A stretch of 64,000 nt of DNA from Triglochin maritima. Its lineage: Eukaryota; Streptophyta; Magnoliopsida; Alismatales; Juncaginaceae. Positions 34,732-45,636 of this stretch are shown piece by piece. Both the position numbers and the translations under genes were made by a program. The DNA lies in the NCBI GenBank assembly GCA_963682175.1, contig OY821771.1:7687001-7751000 (forward strand), in the 5' to 3' direction. The notes under the pieces were generated by a model. It ran no database searches. It saw only the letters and a program-made list of their open reading frames with translations, and was not told the DNA's origin. Position 1 is the first letter of the stretch. The number at the start of each line of letters is the position of its first letter.

Positions 34732-35387
34732 ACTTAATCCTATGTGGCAACTTAACCCTATGTGGCGTCCTAGTCACCCGCCACATCATCATTGCTTGAT
34801 GACACATCAAGGAGGAGATGAGTCAACACATGAGAAGACAAAAGGTTGAGGGAGTGGAAGAGACAAGAGTCTTTTCATTTTTTTGAGTAATTTTCGTCCT
34901 AATTATGTATGCAATTTAAGTAGAGGGTGTAATGATCTTCAATGATCATGTTTATGTAGTCTTTATGTTTGGAAGTTGTAGGGTCATGTAAGTGCCTATA
35001 TAAAGCACTAGAATTCACCATTTGTAAAACAACAACAACATATATCAAGCATTAGAAGTTGAGCCATGAAATTGTGTGAGAAAAGAGTGAGTATGTGAGT
35101 AGAAAGAAGAAGAAGAGTGTGCATTGCAAAATCGGTTTTTTGCTTTGTGAGTAGAGAGCCACCTTCTTTCCTTCGTGCCCCCCCCCAGTAACATAGATCA
35201 AGAATGGATCTAGTGGAATCAAAAGAAGGCAAAATGAATGGCGATCAGGGCGGTCTAAGGCAGCGCACGAGGCGCGCCTTTTAGACCGCCAATTGGCGGT
35301 TGGGGACCGCCAATCAGCGGTCCCTGTAGCACAGGAGACGGGCAATCTCCTGTGGTGGGTTGATCAGTAGCTCCCCGTCCTCCAACA
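34719..35387 (+). repeat. 3' LTR of the young Copia element
   Basis: 669 bp, TATTGAG...CCAACA. It carries two palindromes in tandem: gaccgccaattggcggtt at 35284-35301 and gaccgccaatcagcggtc at 35305-35322. Confidence 0.92.
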
Positions 35388-35392
35388 ATATG

Positions 35393-36680
35393 TTCCTTTC
35401 GTACTCCAACCAGAAAGATTAGCATATGCAAGAAAGTCATTTATTGTCCACAATACACCCAGTGCATCTTAAAAATCTTTTTCAAATATGTATCATATGT
35501 GGGAACTCCTTCATTCCATAATATTTTCAAGTCCTCGATTAATGGTTGTAGGTGCACATTGATGTGATTTCCTGATGGTTGAGGACCAGGAATTAACAAA
35601 GACACGATAAAAATAAGGTCGTTGCATGCACAACCAAGGGTGGTAGATTATAAGGCATCAAAATCACTGTCCAACTCCTGTGACTTGATGACATTGTACC
35701 AAAAGGACTAAATCCGGCGCTTGCCAAACCCAACCAAATATTTCTTGGTTTTGCACCAAAATCTAGATAGATTTTGTCAATGTGCTTCCACACAATCGCA
35801 TCAATAGGACGACGAAAAGAACCATCATCTTTTCACTTTTCGGAATACCACCTCATGTTTTTCGCCACATCCTTATTTATGTACAACCTACGTAGTCTTG
35901 GAATCAATGGCAAATACATAAGCACCTTAGCTGGAATTTTTTTCCGAATTACGTCGTCTCCATCTACTCATTGTGACCATCTCGATGTCCTACATTGGTC
36001 ACAAATGTCTTTCTTCACATCTTCTTTCTAGTACAACATGCAATCATTAGGACAAACATCAATTTTCTTACAACTGAGTCCTAACTCTTGAATGACTTTG
36101 TTAGCTTCATAATATGACGAAGGAATATTTCTGCAGCCATCTGGAAGAGTTTCTCGAAGCAAAGCAAGAAGTATAGAGGACTTATTACTCCAACTGTTCA
36201 AGATTTCCAAGAATGCCAACTTTGTGAACGTCTTACACCCTGCATACAACGGTTCTTCAGCATCATTCACAAGTCTCGATAGACGATCTGGGTCACAAAC
36301 AACTTCAGCTTCTTCCATCTCATATTTGTCGTCCATAAGATCTTCAATTTGATGATTTTTATAAATATTACTGTCATCATGCACATTAACTTCTTCACCT
36401 CAAATGTCTTCAACAACATTTGAAGTTGAAGTAAAAGATGACTGGAATTTTCTAGATGTTCCTCCCTCTCGGCTAGCCCTCTTCACGAGAGCCAAGTCAT
36501 CATTCTTTAGGTGGTTTTTCGCCATGATGCATCCACATAGAATAATCCGGCATAAAATGTTTTAGGAGAACATGTTGACAAATTTGGTGTCGTTCAAGAA
36601 GTGACTGATTTATGCAATTCTTGCATGGGCAAGCGATAGAATGACCCAATTTTTTCAAATTTGCATTTGCAAAATTCAAG
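35393..36680 (-). pseudogene. CACTA TNPD-like transposase, 5' part
   Basis: On the minus strand the N-terminal transposase-associated domain lies at about 36520-36660 (CPCKNCINQ). It is followed at 36028-36384 by the start of the tnp2 domain (PLYAGCKTFTKLAFLEIL, then YYEANKVIQELGLSCKKI and CPNDCMLY). Further on, at about 35593-35793, is the conserved NIWLGLASAGFSPFGTMS (normally RLGLASDGFNPFG). The catalytic region is interrupted by stops and by the Copia element at 35387. Together with 29560-31327 it makes one transposase gene. Confidence 0.85.
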
Positions 36681-38547
36681 AACTCATGTATCCATTTTAT
36701 GTATTCAAGTGTGAATCTATCATCAATCTATAATCAAGATTTTTCTGGTACGATTCACATCCTTAAAAGTCACACCAAAAACTAATATATCTTAATATCA
36801 ATATTTTAATAAATTAAGTTCATTAAAAATTTGAGCAGAACCTCTCCTAAAGTTTTAAATATGAAACCATTTTTAACCTGCATTTCAACCTCAAACTCAA
36901 TCGATCTCAATGATCCAACACTTAACAACAAAACTATATTATCCAAACGTGCGACCATTTAAATACTTCATAGTTCAAAGGTACTAAAATGGCTACAAAT
37001 ATGTTGTCATACATGCAAATTGTGGTTATTCATACAAAGTAACAATGACTTGAAAATGAAAATAGAAGTATCTCTCGCATGAAAGCAAAAAATCAAAATA
37101 GAATCACTTCAAACATGTTCAAAATCACCAACTAAAGGAGGACATTTCTTGTTATTTTCAAGACCACGAATGGATGTAAAAATTTGCAAGGAATTTTTTA
37201 TTATCTTCGTGCTAAGAAGCAAAAAGAAGGCAACGAAAATGCAAATTGGGTGCCAACTAATGGCTCTTGACATAGAACATTTGTGATTATATACAAACAC
37301 ACATGATATTCAATAGTTGTATTTTGCTAGAGAAATAAGATTTCACAAAAAAATTAAGTTCAAAACTATACCAATGTCAGTTGCCACACTCCATATAATG
37401 CTACAAAGTCTTATGTTTTTTTTGGTTCAAAACTACATACCAATGTCAAGTGAAGCTTTCGAAGAAAATGTGATATATCAATCAATGAAAATATAGATAT
37501 GGAATCAAGCTTTTGGTTTAGGAAGTTGGAAGGGGAACATGTTAGGGGAAGTACGAATTTTTTTTAATGTTCTTTTCGACTTCTTATTACAAGTTAATGC
37601 CCTCGACACTAAGCTTAGTACTGAAAAGAAATAAAAAATCAAAAAATCAAAACATATCCATTTTTAACACTTTACTAAACCCGAAGATCCATTAAAACCC
37701 AAACATCCAAACATTTTTCTTAGAATCATTCTGGAATTATTAAAAACATAAAACATGACACATATGTAGTAATTGAACTAGTCCTATGTACGTAAGTCAA
37801 AGGATTCGTCAAATTTGCACGGAATGTAACTCTTGAATAGCTATAGGATTCAACCATTTCTTACAAGTTAGAATTAGAAATCTAGTAACTGAATTAGTCC
37901 TAATTGACTTTTCTCTCAAAGGAATAACAACATGAAAATTAATGACATGCGCATAACACGAAGAAAAGTCCAACAAGCATATTTTCCCCCAATATGGTAG
38001 ACTTAAGTGAGCCATTTATCAATAAACAATTCTACAAAAAGTTCACACCTCCACAGTCCACACAAAAAACCATGGACATAACTAGTCATGCATTAATGGT
38101 CATATAGTAGGCCCAACTTGGGCCTAATGTAAGTGAAGGCACTGCCCCCCACTTGTCTTGTAGGTGGCTCTGCGGTCTGCCCATGCTTGTGTTTGGTCTG
38201 GGAATTTCACACACTGACAAAGGAAAACAAATTTTTGCATCTTGATCTTCTTTTATAGTAATATCTTAAAGAATAGCTTCCAATTTAAGCTATTTTGGGT
38301 CATACCCTTCAACATGGATTAGATGTTCGGTTTTATATACTCTTCAAATTACTTATATGATGCCAAAGATACCTTCTAATTATGTTGGAGGGTTGTTGTG
38401 TACAACAAATCTATTGGAAAATTATTCATGTTCTAATTGAGTTACATGATTTGAGATATTTTGGCCATACCCACGCGGATGAGTAATTACCCATCAAGTG
38501 GAGTTGGGTTAGAATTTCGTTGGGATGGATTTGACCATCTTTCCATG
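36681..38547. other. AT-rich region without a recognised gene
   Basis: This is probably the upstream part of the CACTA element, but I find no CACTA right terminus or gccgacgg subterminal repeats here. A GC-richer stretch at 38105-38220 (cccaacttgggcc) is unassigned. Confidence 0.4.
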
Positions 38548-38904
38548 AGAGCATCATTAACGGCGCCCAGGTAGTTCCCGGACGCCTTGTTTTATCTCTC
38601 AGCCACGTCAGCTTCTCTCTTTGCCATGTCAGTACAAACCAACCCCCCTACAAAATCCTTAACCATTACCCAATCCACCCAGTCACGCTACAGTATTTGT
38701 TGCCACGTCATTATTTTTATTCTTCTCTCCAAAACTCTTTCAACAATCAACAAAATATATTAATAATCATTATCGTAATTATTTAACATCAACAATTCAT
38801 TCATTTTTAATTAACATTTAATTAAAAAACACGAAAATATTATTAAAATTAAGAAAACCACAAATTAATAAATTTAAAATCTAAAATTTAAAATTTAGGA
38901 CCTA

Positions 38905-39185
38905 TAGTATGCGCGTGACTCAAAAAAGACGAGATGATTGGATCGAGGCTTTGACTTCTCAGTCATCGAGGAGATACAGTATGCGCGTGACTCACAAAAG
39001 ACGAGACGATTGGATCGAGGCTTGGACTTCTCAAGCATCGAGGACCTACAGTATACGCGTGACTCACAAAAGACGAGACGATTGGATCGAGGCTTGGACT
39101 TCTCAAGCATCGAGGATCTACAGTATACGCGTGACTCACAAAAGACGAGACGATTGAATCGAGGACCTACAGTACGCGCGTGACT
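38905..39185. repeat. 72-bp tandem repeats upstream of the ORF1-type gene
   Basis: The motif gcgcgtgact (or acgcgtgact) starts at 38911, 38983, 39055 and 39127, an exact 72-bp period. A last shortened copy is at 39176, with 24 bp missing. Because 72 is a multiple of three, several frames stay open on both strands; I regard these as non-coding. The array ends just before a TATA-like tatatata near 39192. Confidence 0.95.
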
Positions 39186-39271
39186 ACTTCAATATATATA
39201 CCACAACCACCTCTATTCCAATCTTACTTCTTCCACCATAATTCTCTACTCACCTCTACTCTCTACTCACA

Positions 39272-40465
39272 ATGTCATCTTCAGAAGGCAATGGTTCACC
39301 AGATTACCGACGATCTCCACGTCGTCCACCCCCAAGCCAACACTTTTTCCCTTACCAAAATGTTCCACAACCAGGATTCCACCCGTTATACCAAAGCCAA
39401 TTTACCCCACAATCAGGATTCCACCCGTCCCACCAAAACCAATTTTTACCACACCCAGGGTTCTACCCACACAATCAATACCAACCGCCAACTCAGGAAG
39501 AATGACAAACCCAATTCCCAATGGGTATGTATACTCGTCTCCTAAGTGGCGAAAGTAGTGGAAATGCAAGCCGCTATACAACTGATGTGCATGACGAAAC
39601 CGCGACCTAGGGAACATGCAAAACCGCGATGATGAGGTCGCAAAAAACGTGGTCCGCACAAGAGGATCAACGACGTGTCTCGGCTTACATGGCTGTTAGT
39701 GGCGATGCTGTGGTTGGGACAAACCAAAAAATGAAGTCCTTCTGGAAACGTGTGGAGCGCATCTACAATGACTCAAGCGAGCCAGGTGTAGTAGAGCGTA
39801 ACGATGAATCATTGAAGGGGCGATGGAGGCGTACATTGTCATCTGTGAACCAATGGGTCGGTTGCTTCGACAAGGCGGTGCGGAGGAAGAGAAGCGGTTA
39901 CAACGAGGACGATATCATCAATGAAGCGCACATCATCTTCGAACGAACACACAACGCCAAATTTCAGTTCATGCATGTTTGGCTTTTGTTACGCAGGTAC
40001 CCTAAATGAGAGTCTGTTGCGCTTGGAAATACCACCGGAAACGTCGCTGCAGAAAGTCCGGAGAGTTTTACCAGCGGGAAAAGAAAAAGCACGGACGACG
40101 ATGGGAGTAACGCAACACCGTCAGCAGATGAAATGGTGTTCGAAACATGTGCTCGTCCTGAAGGTGTTAAAAAAGCCAAAAAGAAGAAGGGGAAACAACC
40201 ATTTCAGGCACAACTTGATTCTGAGATGTTAGAACTGGGGAAACAAATTGAATATAGCGCAAAAGTAAAAGAGGAAAAATATTTGCGTTACGAAGAACGG
40301 CGGGAGAGGAAACGCATCGAAGCTGAGGCAAATTTCCAAAGGGAGCTGAACAGCAATAAACTTGATGTCCTCTTCGCTCTAATGAAGAAGGAAAACAAGG
40401 ACGAATTCGATAAATAAACATTTGCTGAACTCAAAGAGTGGGCTAAAGCACAAGGATATCTGTAG
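39272..40465 (+). pseudogene. PIF/Harbinger ORF1-type Myb/SANT and NAM-associated domain protein
   Basis: The first ATG after a TATA-like site at about 39192 opens a Pro/Gln-rich N terminus (FHP repeats). A Myb/SANT-like domain follows from about 39640 (KTWSAQEDQRRVSAYMAVS, then FWKRVERIYN). A NAM-associated C-terminal domain with KRKS, a Lys-rich stretch and a long charged helix starts near 40070. Stops at 39503-39505 (TGA), 39608-39610 (TAG), 40007-40009 (TGA, in place of the usual Trp after NYPK) and 40415-40417 (TAA) all lie in one frame, with no frameshift up to the terminal TAG at 40463-40465. In autonomous elements this DNA-binding protein works with the DDE transposase; that is family knowledge. 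Confidence 0.8.
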
Positions 40466-40889
40466 GTGCTTATGTTTTCAATATGTCTGTGGTAGTTTAT
40501 CAGTATTTCGTATTATGTATTTGTATCCGTAGGAGGACTGTATTTCCTTTCTTTATTTCTGTTGTATTTCGTATTATGTATTTGTATTGTATTTTGTTTC
40601 CCTAATGTATGAGTATTGTACTATTATTTCTTTATTTTTTTATTTTTTTTATTTTTAAGTAAGTCAAAAAAAACTAATTAATTATAAACAAAAATTCTAA
40701 TTATTTTATAATACCTAATTAATTAAAATCTATTTACCTATTTAATACATTATCCTAATTATATATAAATAATCTTTATTTTTAAAACAAAAATAAATAA
40801 ATAAATCTCGGACGAATGGGGGGGGGGCACGTGCCCCCCCGCCCGGGCGCCCAGGGCGGATTCCCGGGCGGCTGTATTCCCGGGCCCTC

Positions 40890-41800
40890 ATGGCAAAAAC
40901 CATCAAGTGAAGTGTTCTACTCTAAACAAGTAAGCATACATTCACATTTATCAACACATTTCAAAATAAAGCATTCATTTCTATTCTTTATTGCATGTAT
41001 AAACATCAACTCCACCCCCCCCAAAGAGAGATGAAACTACTCACTTATCATTAAACTAACAATTATATTAAGAGAAAAAAATATGTTAACTAAGACTACT
41101 AGACTTAATGAAAGAATATTAAGCTGAGCATGCAAGAAACATATAAGAGAACATATCAAAGAAAATTTTATATAACTTCAGGCTCACAATACAAGTAGCA
41201 TCTCTCTACTTGAGTTCTTGCTCCAAGGCTTGACTCTAAGTAGTGATATTAGCCATCAAGTAAGGAGTTAATACAAATGAGGATGAATAGTTCTATTTAT
41301 AGTCACACTCTAGGGACTAATGCACTACTAAAAATAGACATAAAACACTCTAATACATGACACGCCAAAATCTTGTCGGATCTGGAGACAACCCAACTTC
41401 CAATCAGCGGTCTGGAACCGCCAATTGGTGGTCTATGGACTCTGGATCGTGTCTGGATTTGGAGTGGGCTTGTCTGACTTGATTTCATCATGTGTGATGC
41501 ACCATAGTTGGTTGTTGGAGTTTAGGCCTGAATCAAATTGCCAAAATACTCCTCATGATGGTGTGGAGTTTCTTGATTTGCTCGTTAGTCCTTTTGGTTT
41601 ACATTTGAGTCATTCTCTTGCATCTCAGTCCATAAGTCTTACAACTCAGTCTTTTTTCTTGCTTTTAAGTCATTTTTGTGCTTCTTCTCCTCAAACATGC
41701 TTATTCTTGAAACTTAAACATAAAACTCGTTACGTAGCATTGTTTAGGTGAAAAATAACGGATATAAGACACAAATATATGCATGATATGATGTCAATCA
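40890..41800 (-). repeat. Athila-family LTR remnant, inverted
   Basis: Read on the minus strand from 41800 (TGATTGACATCATATCATGC), it follows the 5' LTR of the Athila-like element at 16005 for about 900 bp. It shares the ccatcatgaggagtatttt block, the palindrome region (41400-41433, with aaccgccaattggtggtc), the TATA box actataaatagaac and the gagatgctacttg block. It stops in ttttgcca at the Harbinger-like element and is diverged, so it is an older copy. Solo or full-element origin is unknown. Confidence 0.8.
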
Positions 41801-42019
41801 GCCATCAACCTCTATGGACTCTAATGCACTTCTATGACCGATTTTCACAACCCATTTCCCCTAATGTGCAGCCTAAGCCTCATATTTTGAAACTTAACGC
41901 CCCTATTCAAAGTAACAAGTAAACACATAACACATACAACACAACAAACTACATCTAAATTTCTAAAGATTATTAACATTACACCAGAACAATGTGATTC
42001 GGCAGATATAGTGGTCACT
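41801..42019. other. Short unassigned stretch
   Basis: AT-rich; contains agcctcatattttgaaactt and similar. Nothing recognised. Confidence 0.3.
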
Positions 42020-42235
42020 GTAGGATTTCGTCTTCCTATGTATGTGTATATTTAAAAAAAATTAATACAAGTATACATGATCGATTTCATATTTTCAGCA
42101 ATTTTATGTATATTGTTTTATGTTTATTCTAATATCATACAAACCTACATATATTAAAATAAACAAACAAGAGATTATCATACCCAAAGGTTCTCTAAAA
42201 CTTTTTCGAAGATCCGGAGTTCCGTTGCCCATCCA
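42020..42235 (-). repeat. 3' fragment of a family S LTR
   Basis: On the minus strand this matches the last ~215 bp of the solo LTRs (ccggatcttcgaaaaag, then gttttagagaacct, the tgtttgtttatttt block, and aaatcctaca at the end). It is cut off at about 42235 by a CT-rich tract. Confidence 0.75.
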
Positions 42236-42545
42236 GAGTTCCTTTCTCCTTCTCCACTATTTCACTCTCTCTAGAATCTCTCTCTCCTTTCTCCCTCTTT
42301 AATTTTCACTCTCTCTCATCCCTCTTTCTTTCAATCTTTCTCACTCAACCCTTTCACTCTCTCTCATCCCTCTTTCTTTCTTTCAATCTTTCTCTATCAA
42401 CTCTTTCACTCTCTCTTCAATCTCTCTCCACTCTTTCACTCTCTCTTTCTCACGGATTGAACAAGAGTGGAGAAAAAAAGGAGAGAGGGATTGAAGAGAG
42501 AGAGTGAAAGATTGAAAGAAAGAAAGAAAGATGGATGAGAGAGAG
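42236..42545. repeat. CT-rich then GA-rich simple sequence
   Basis: Repeats of ctctctctcatccctctttc up to about 42450 turn into their complement (gaaagaaagaaag, gatgagagagag), so the stretch can fold on itself. It continues as GA repeats after 43711. Confidence 0.9.
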
Positions 42546-43711
42546 TGTAACGCCCCGAGCCCAGACAAGTTCTTACCCGCCCGAACCCGGTGCGTTAAGA
42601 TACAATCCACGAACCTGACCATTGCGCACTCTGATTTTTAATGCATCTCATAGGCCCATAACTAATCTAAAAAATATAATTAATAATTTGTGAGCTTGAC
42701 AACCCACAAGTTCCAACCGTCAATCAATCAGAATCAGAATCATGTGAAAAATAATACGGAATATGACATTCAGTCAAAAAGCACAATCAAGAGATATGCA
42801 TCACAAATAATATGCATGCATAACAATCTGGAACCCCATTCGGATTCGACCACATCCTGTGCTTCTAAAATCTATCAATCAGTCAGACGCACACTTGGTA
42901 GCTCCACACTAACGACAGACAACCATTTCCTCTCTCGGGTGGCTCCACACTGTCCGTTAGGCAGCTCTTTCGTAAGTTGTTCTGTCAGAAACATACACAC
43001 AGCCACAGGACATGTCGACCGAAACACCACCATACAACCATATGCATATCACTAAGTTCAATATTGATACTAAGCATGCATGCAACTACGAACATCAAGA
43101 GAGACAGACATGAACTGAAACTGAAGAATAACGAATCAGTACTTGCATGTCTCGCAACCACAATCGTGATTCGCAACTCAAATCAAATGTCCAGAATTCT
43201 TATTTCCTCTTTTCTTCTATTTCATCTTGCACAACAGAAACCTAATCGCTAATAATCAACATCATAAATTATTAATCATACCAAAATTAAATCCAACTAA
43301 TTAACTAAAAATCCATCTACCTTACCTTTATTTCCTCTTCTTCTCACTTCCAAACTCTTCTCTGATTTCTCCTCTTCTAAATCTTCTGATTTCCTCAACT
43401 CTCTCAACTCTTAACTTCTCTCTTCCCAGCTCCTATCTTCTCTCCACCAACACAAACATCAATTTCTTCTCTGTTTCTCCTTCTCTTCTGATTTCTCTGT
43501 TTTCTTACTTCTTATCTTCACTCATTCCACCGACAAAATACAACAACATCAAGTCTTGACATATGTCCAACTTTTGGGAAAAATTGCATCAAAGTCCACA
43601 TCTTATGAAATATTGAGAACAAACTAGAAGCAATTCATGAAACACAAGTCAAGTCCATAGTCATTAATTTAATTGATTATTACCTCAAATTCAAAAATTC
43701 AGGATATTACA
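42546..43711 (+). mobile_element. Solo LTR inserted in a GA microsatellite
   Basis: A 1166-bp segment with termini TGTAACGCCCCGAGCCC and AGGATATTACA, flanked by GAGAG on both sides (42541-42545 and 43712-43716). TGTAA...TTACA ends are typical of a plant LTR. The duplication is weak evidence by itself because the target is a GA repeat. No coding sequence inside. Confidence 0.7.
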
Positions 43712-44057
43712 GAGAGAAAGAAAGAAAGAAAGAAAGAGGGATGAAAGAGAGTGAAAGATTGCAGAGGGAGAAAGTAGAGAGAAACTGAAAGAGTGGAGAG
43801 GGAGAAAGAAGAGAGAGAGAGAAATAGTGGAGATGGAGAAAGGAGAGAGAGATGAGGGATGAGAGAAAGAGAAATACAAGAGTGGATAAAGAGGTTCAAG
43901 AGAGAGAAAGAGAGGGATGAGAGATTCAAGAGAGAGGGAGGAGAGAGCGAGAGAGAGAGTGAAATAGTGGAGAGGGAGAAAGGAGAGAGGGAGAGATTCA
44001 AGAGAGAGAGAAAGGGGTGAAAGAGAGAGAGGGAGAAAGAAGAAAGAATGGGAGATT

Positions 44058-44097
<40 letters not shown>

Positions 44098-44146
44098 GAT
44101 GAAAGAGAGAGAGAGAGAGAGAGAGAGTGAGTGAAAGAGTGGAGAC
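43712..44146. repeat. GA-rich simple sequence
   Basis: Continues the tract left of the solo LTR; long (ga)n and gaaa/gggaga repeats. Confidence 0.95.
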
Positions 44147-45600
44147 TGTTAGACAATTTGATTTTTTGTGGTGTTATTTGTGTCTACAATTAAGGAAATT
44201 TCTATTTTACGAGGTTTAATTTGCAAATTGTCTAACACCATTAGACTGTAACGGTAACAGAGTGAGAGACAGTAACTCGCAGGTGTATATGATGCAATAT
44301 CAAAAACCGAGTACATATTGTCAATTTGGACAACTGATAGGTGTACTATAGCAAAAAGACTTATTTTAAAAGTTTGGCTTCTTTGATTTCTGGTTTCCAA
44401 ACTTATGTAAAAGTTGTAGTATACTTAATAATGTATCAAAGATGTAAAAAGATATTCATCCATAATAGGATTGGGTAATGAGTCGAGAGGGGTGCCAAAT
44501 AACATGCCGGGCCAGGTTGGGCCTGGGGTATGGTAATAGTGTCAGGCCGAAGCTCGACATGATAAAGTGTCACGGGCCCGTGGCCCCGTGCCCTGCCAAG
44601 ACCGAGAGGGGTGTGCTTAATGGCTATAAGAGTCAATGGGTAACGGGCCGGTCGGGTTGACGGGTTCGCCCGACCCGGTCCGCTACCAGGGCTAATCCAC
44701 AAGTAGGCAAAAATAACCGGTTAGAAATCAAGAATATGTAATTAAACAATTAATAAAAATATCATCCAAATCTCGAGCAACCAACCAAGCCCTGGACGAT
44801 AAAGTGTGACAAATGGGTTAAGGTTTATTTTAACTGATCTCAAAAAAATATTGAGATAAAACAGAATGTGGTTATTTAAATTTTAATATGCGTTTATTAA
44901 TATTTATGATCATTATATACAATTATATGTTGACGTATATACATATACACTATTACTTGTACTGTAATTCTATTGTTACTTTTAATATGTATAATAATAT
45001 ATTACATATATATATCTTAAATATCATTATTATTATTTAATACGCGTCATCACATATTACTTGTATATATCTTAAATAATAAATACCAATACTATGTTAT
45101 TTTTACATTGGATACAATTAAAAACCTTCAAAATACTAGTAGAATCAAAATTTGAAATTAAATTTTTTTTATTAGTTCAAATCTCGTTATCGTGGATGCA
45201 GATTTATCCTTATCTACTCCAAATCAATTAAATATCAATACCAAAAATCACTTTCATATCTATAGATAATCCATAACTGAATATGGATATTTATATTTCC
45301 ATTTTTTTTACGGATTTGAATATGGATATTCCTATATCTTCCTCTGTCCGACTTCAGCGGTGTGCTCATCAAACCTAGCAGTAAAATATATTTTTCTTCG
45401 AAATTTAGATATATACTAGCTGGCCATACGACGAGAACAAATCAAGCAAATTCACAAAAAGGAGATATCCATCATATATTATAGAAAACTTTGGTACAAG
45501 TTTTTCCGGGTGTTAATCCCATTTGTGAATCATCAAAACATCCAAGAGAAGAGCTTATTCGGGCTTCTTATTTACCAAACATAAGGAAGAAAGAAAGAAA
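44147..45600. other. Non-coding region with a GGGCC-rich patch
   Basis: At about 44483-44696 a patch starting gaggggtgccaaat and containing gccgggccagg and gcccgacccgg units resembles hAT-like MITEs, but I cannot find a duplication. From 44700 to 45480 the sequence is AT-rich without features. Confidence 0.4.
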
Positions 45601-45636
45601 AAAGGATCCCTCACAAAATCCATGTAGAAAACACTC

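Larger units (their letters stand above)
31333..35387 (+). mobile_element. Young Ty1/Copia element with protease and integrase deleted
   Basis: Two nearly identical LTRs (31333-31991 and 34719-35387) are flanked by the 5-bp duplication ATATG (31328-31332 and 35388-35392). By eye I count about seven substitutions plus a 21-bp and an 11-bp indel between LTRs, so insertion is recent. The interior holds gag, then RT and RNase H in the same frame, with no protease or integrase core between. It splits the TNPD-like gene. Confidence 0.93.
38548..40889 (+). mobile_element. Harbinger-like element carrying an ORF1-type gene
   Basis: The left end AGAGCATCATTAACGGCGCCC and the GC-rich right end GCCCGGGCGG...GGGCCCTC form a weak inverted pair. 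ATG flanks both sides (38545-38547 and 40890-40892), which is not the usual TWA duplication. It holds an ORF1-type pseudogene but no DDE transposase. Just inside the right end is a perfect 20-bp palindrome, seven G, CACGTG, seven C (40821-40840). Confidence 0.5.

Noticed and set aside
38895..39183. Open frames with a 24-residue repeat on both strands
   Set aside because: An artefact of a 72-bp tandem repeat whose period is a multiple of three.
38890..39190. CRISPR-like regular repeats
   Set aside because: Units are directly adjacent with no unique spacers, and this is plant DNA.
44483..44696. Bounded hAT MITE
   Set aside because: Composition fits but I could not find matching termini with an 8-bp duplication.
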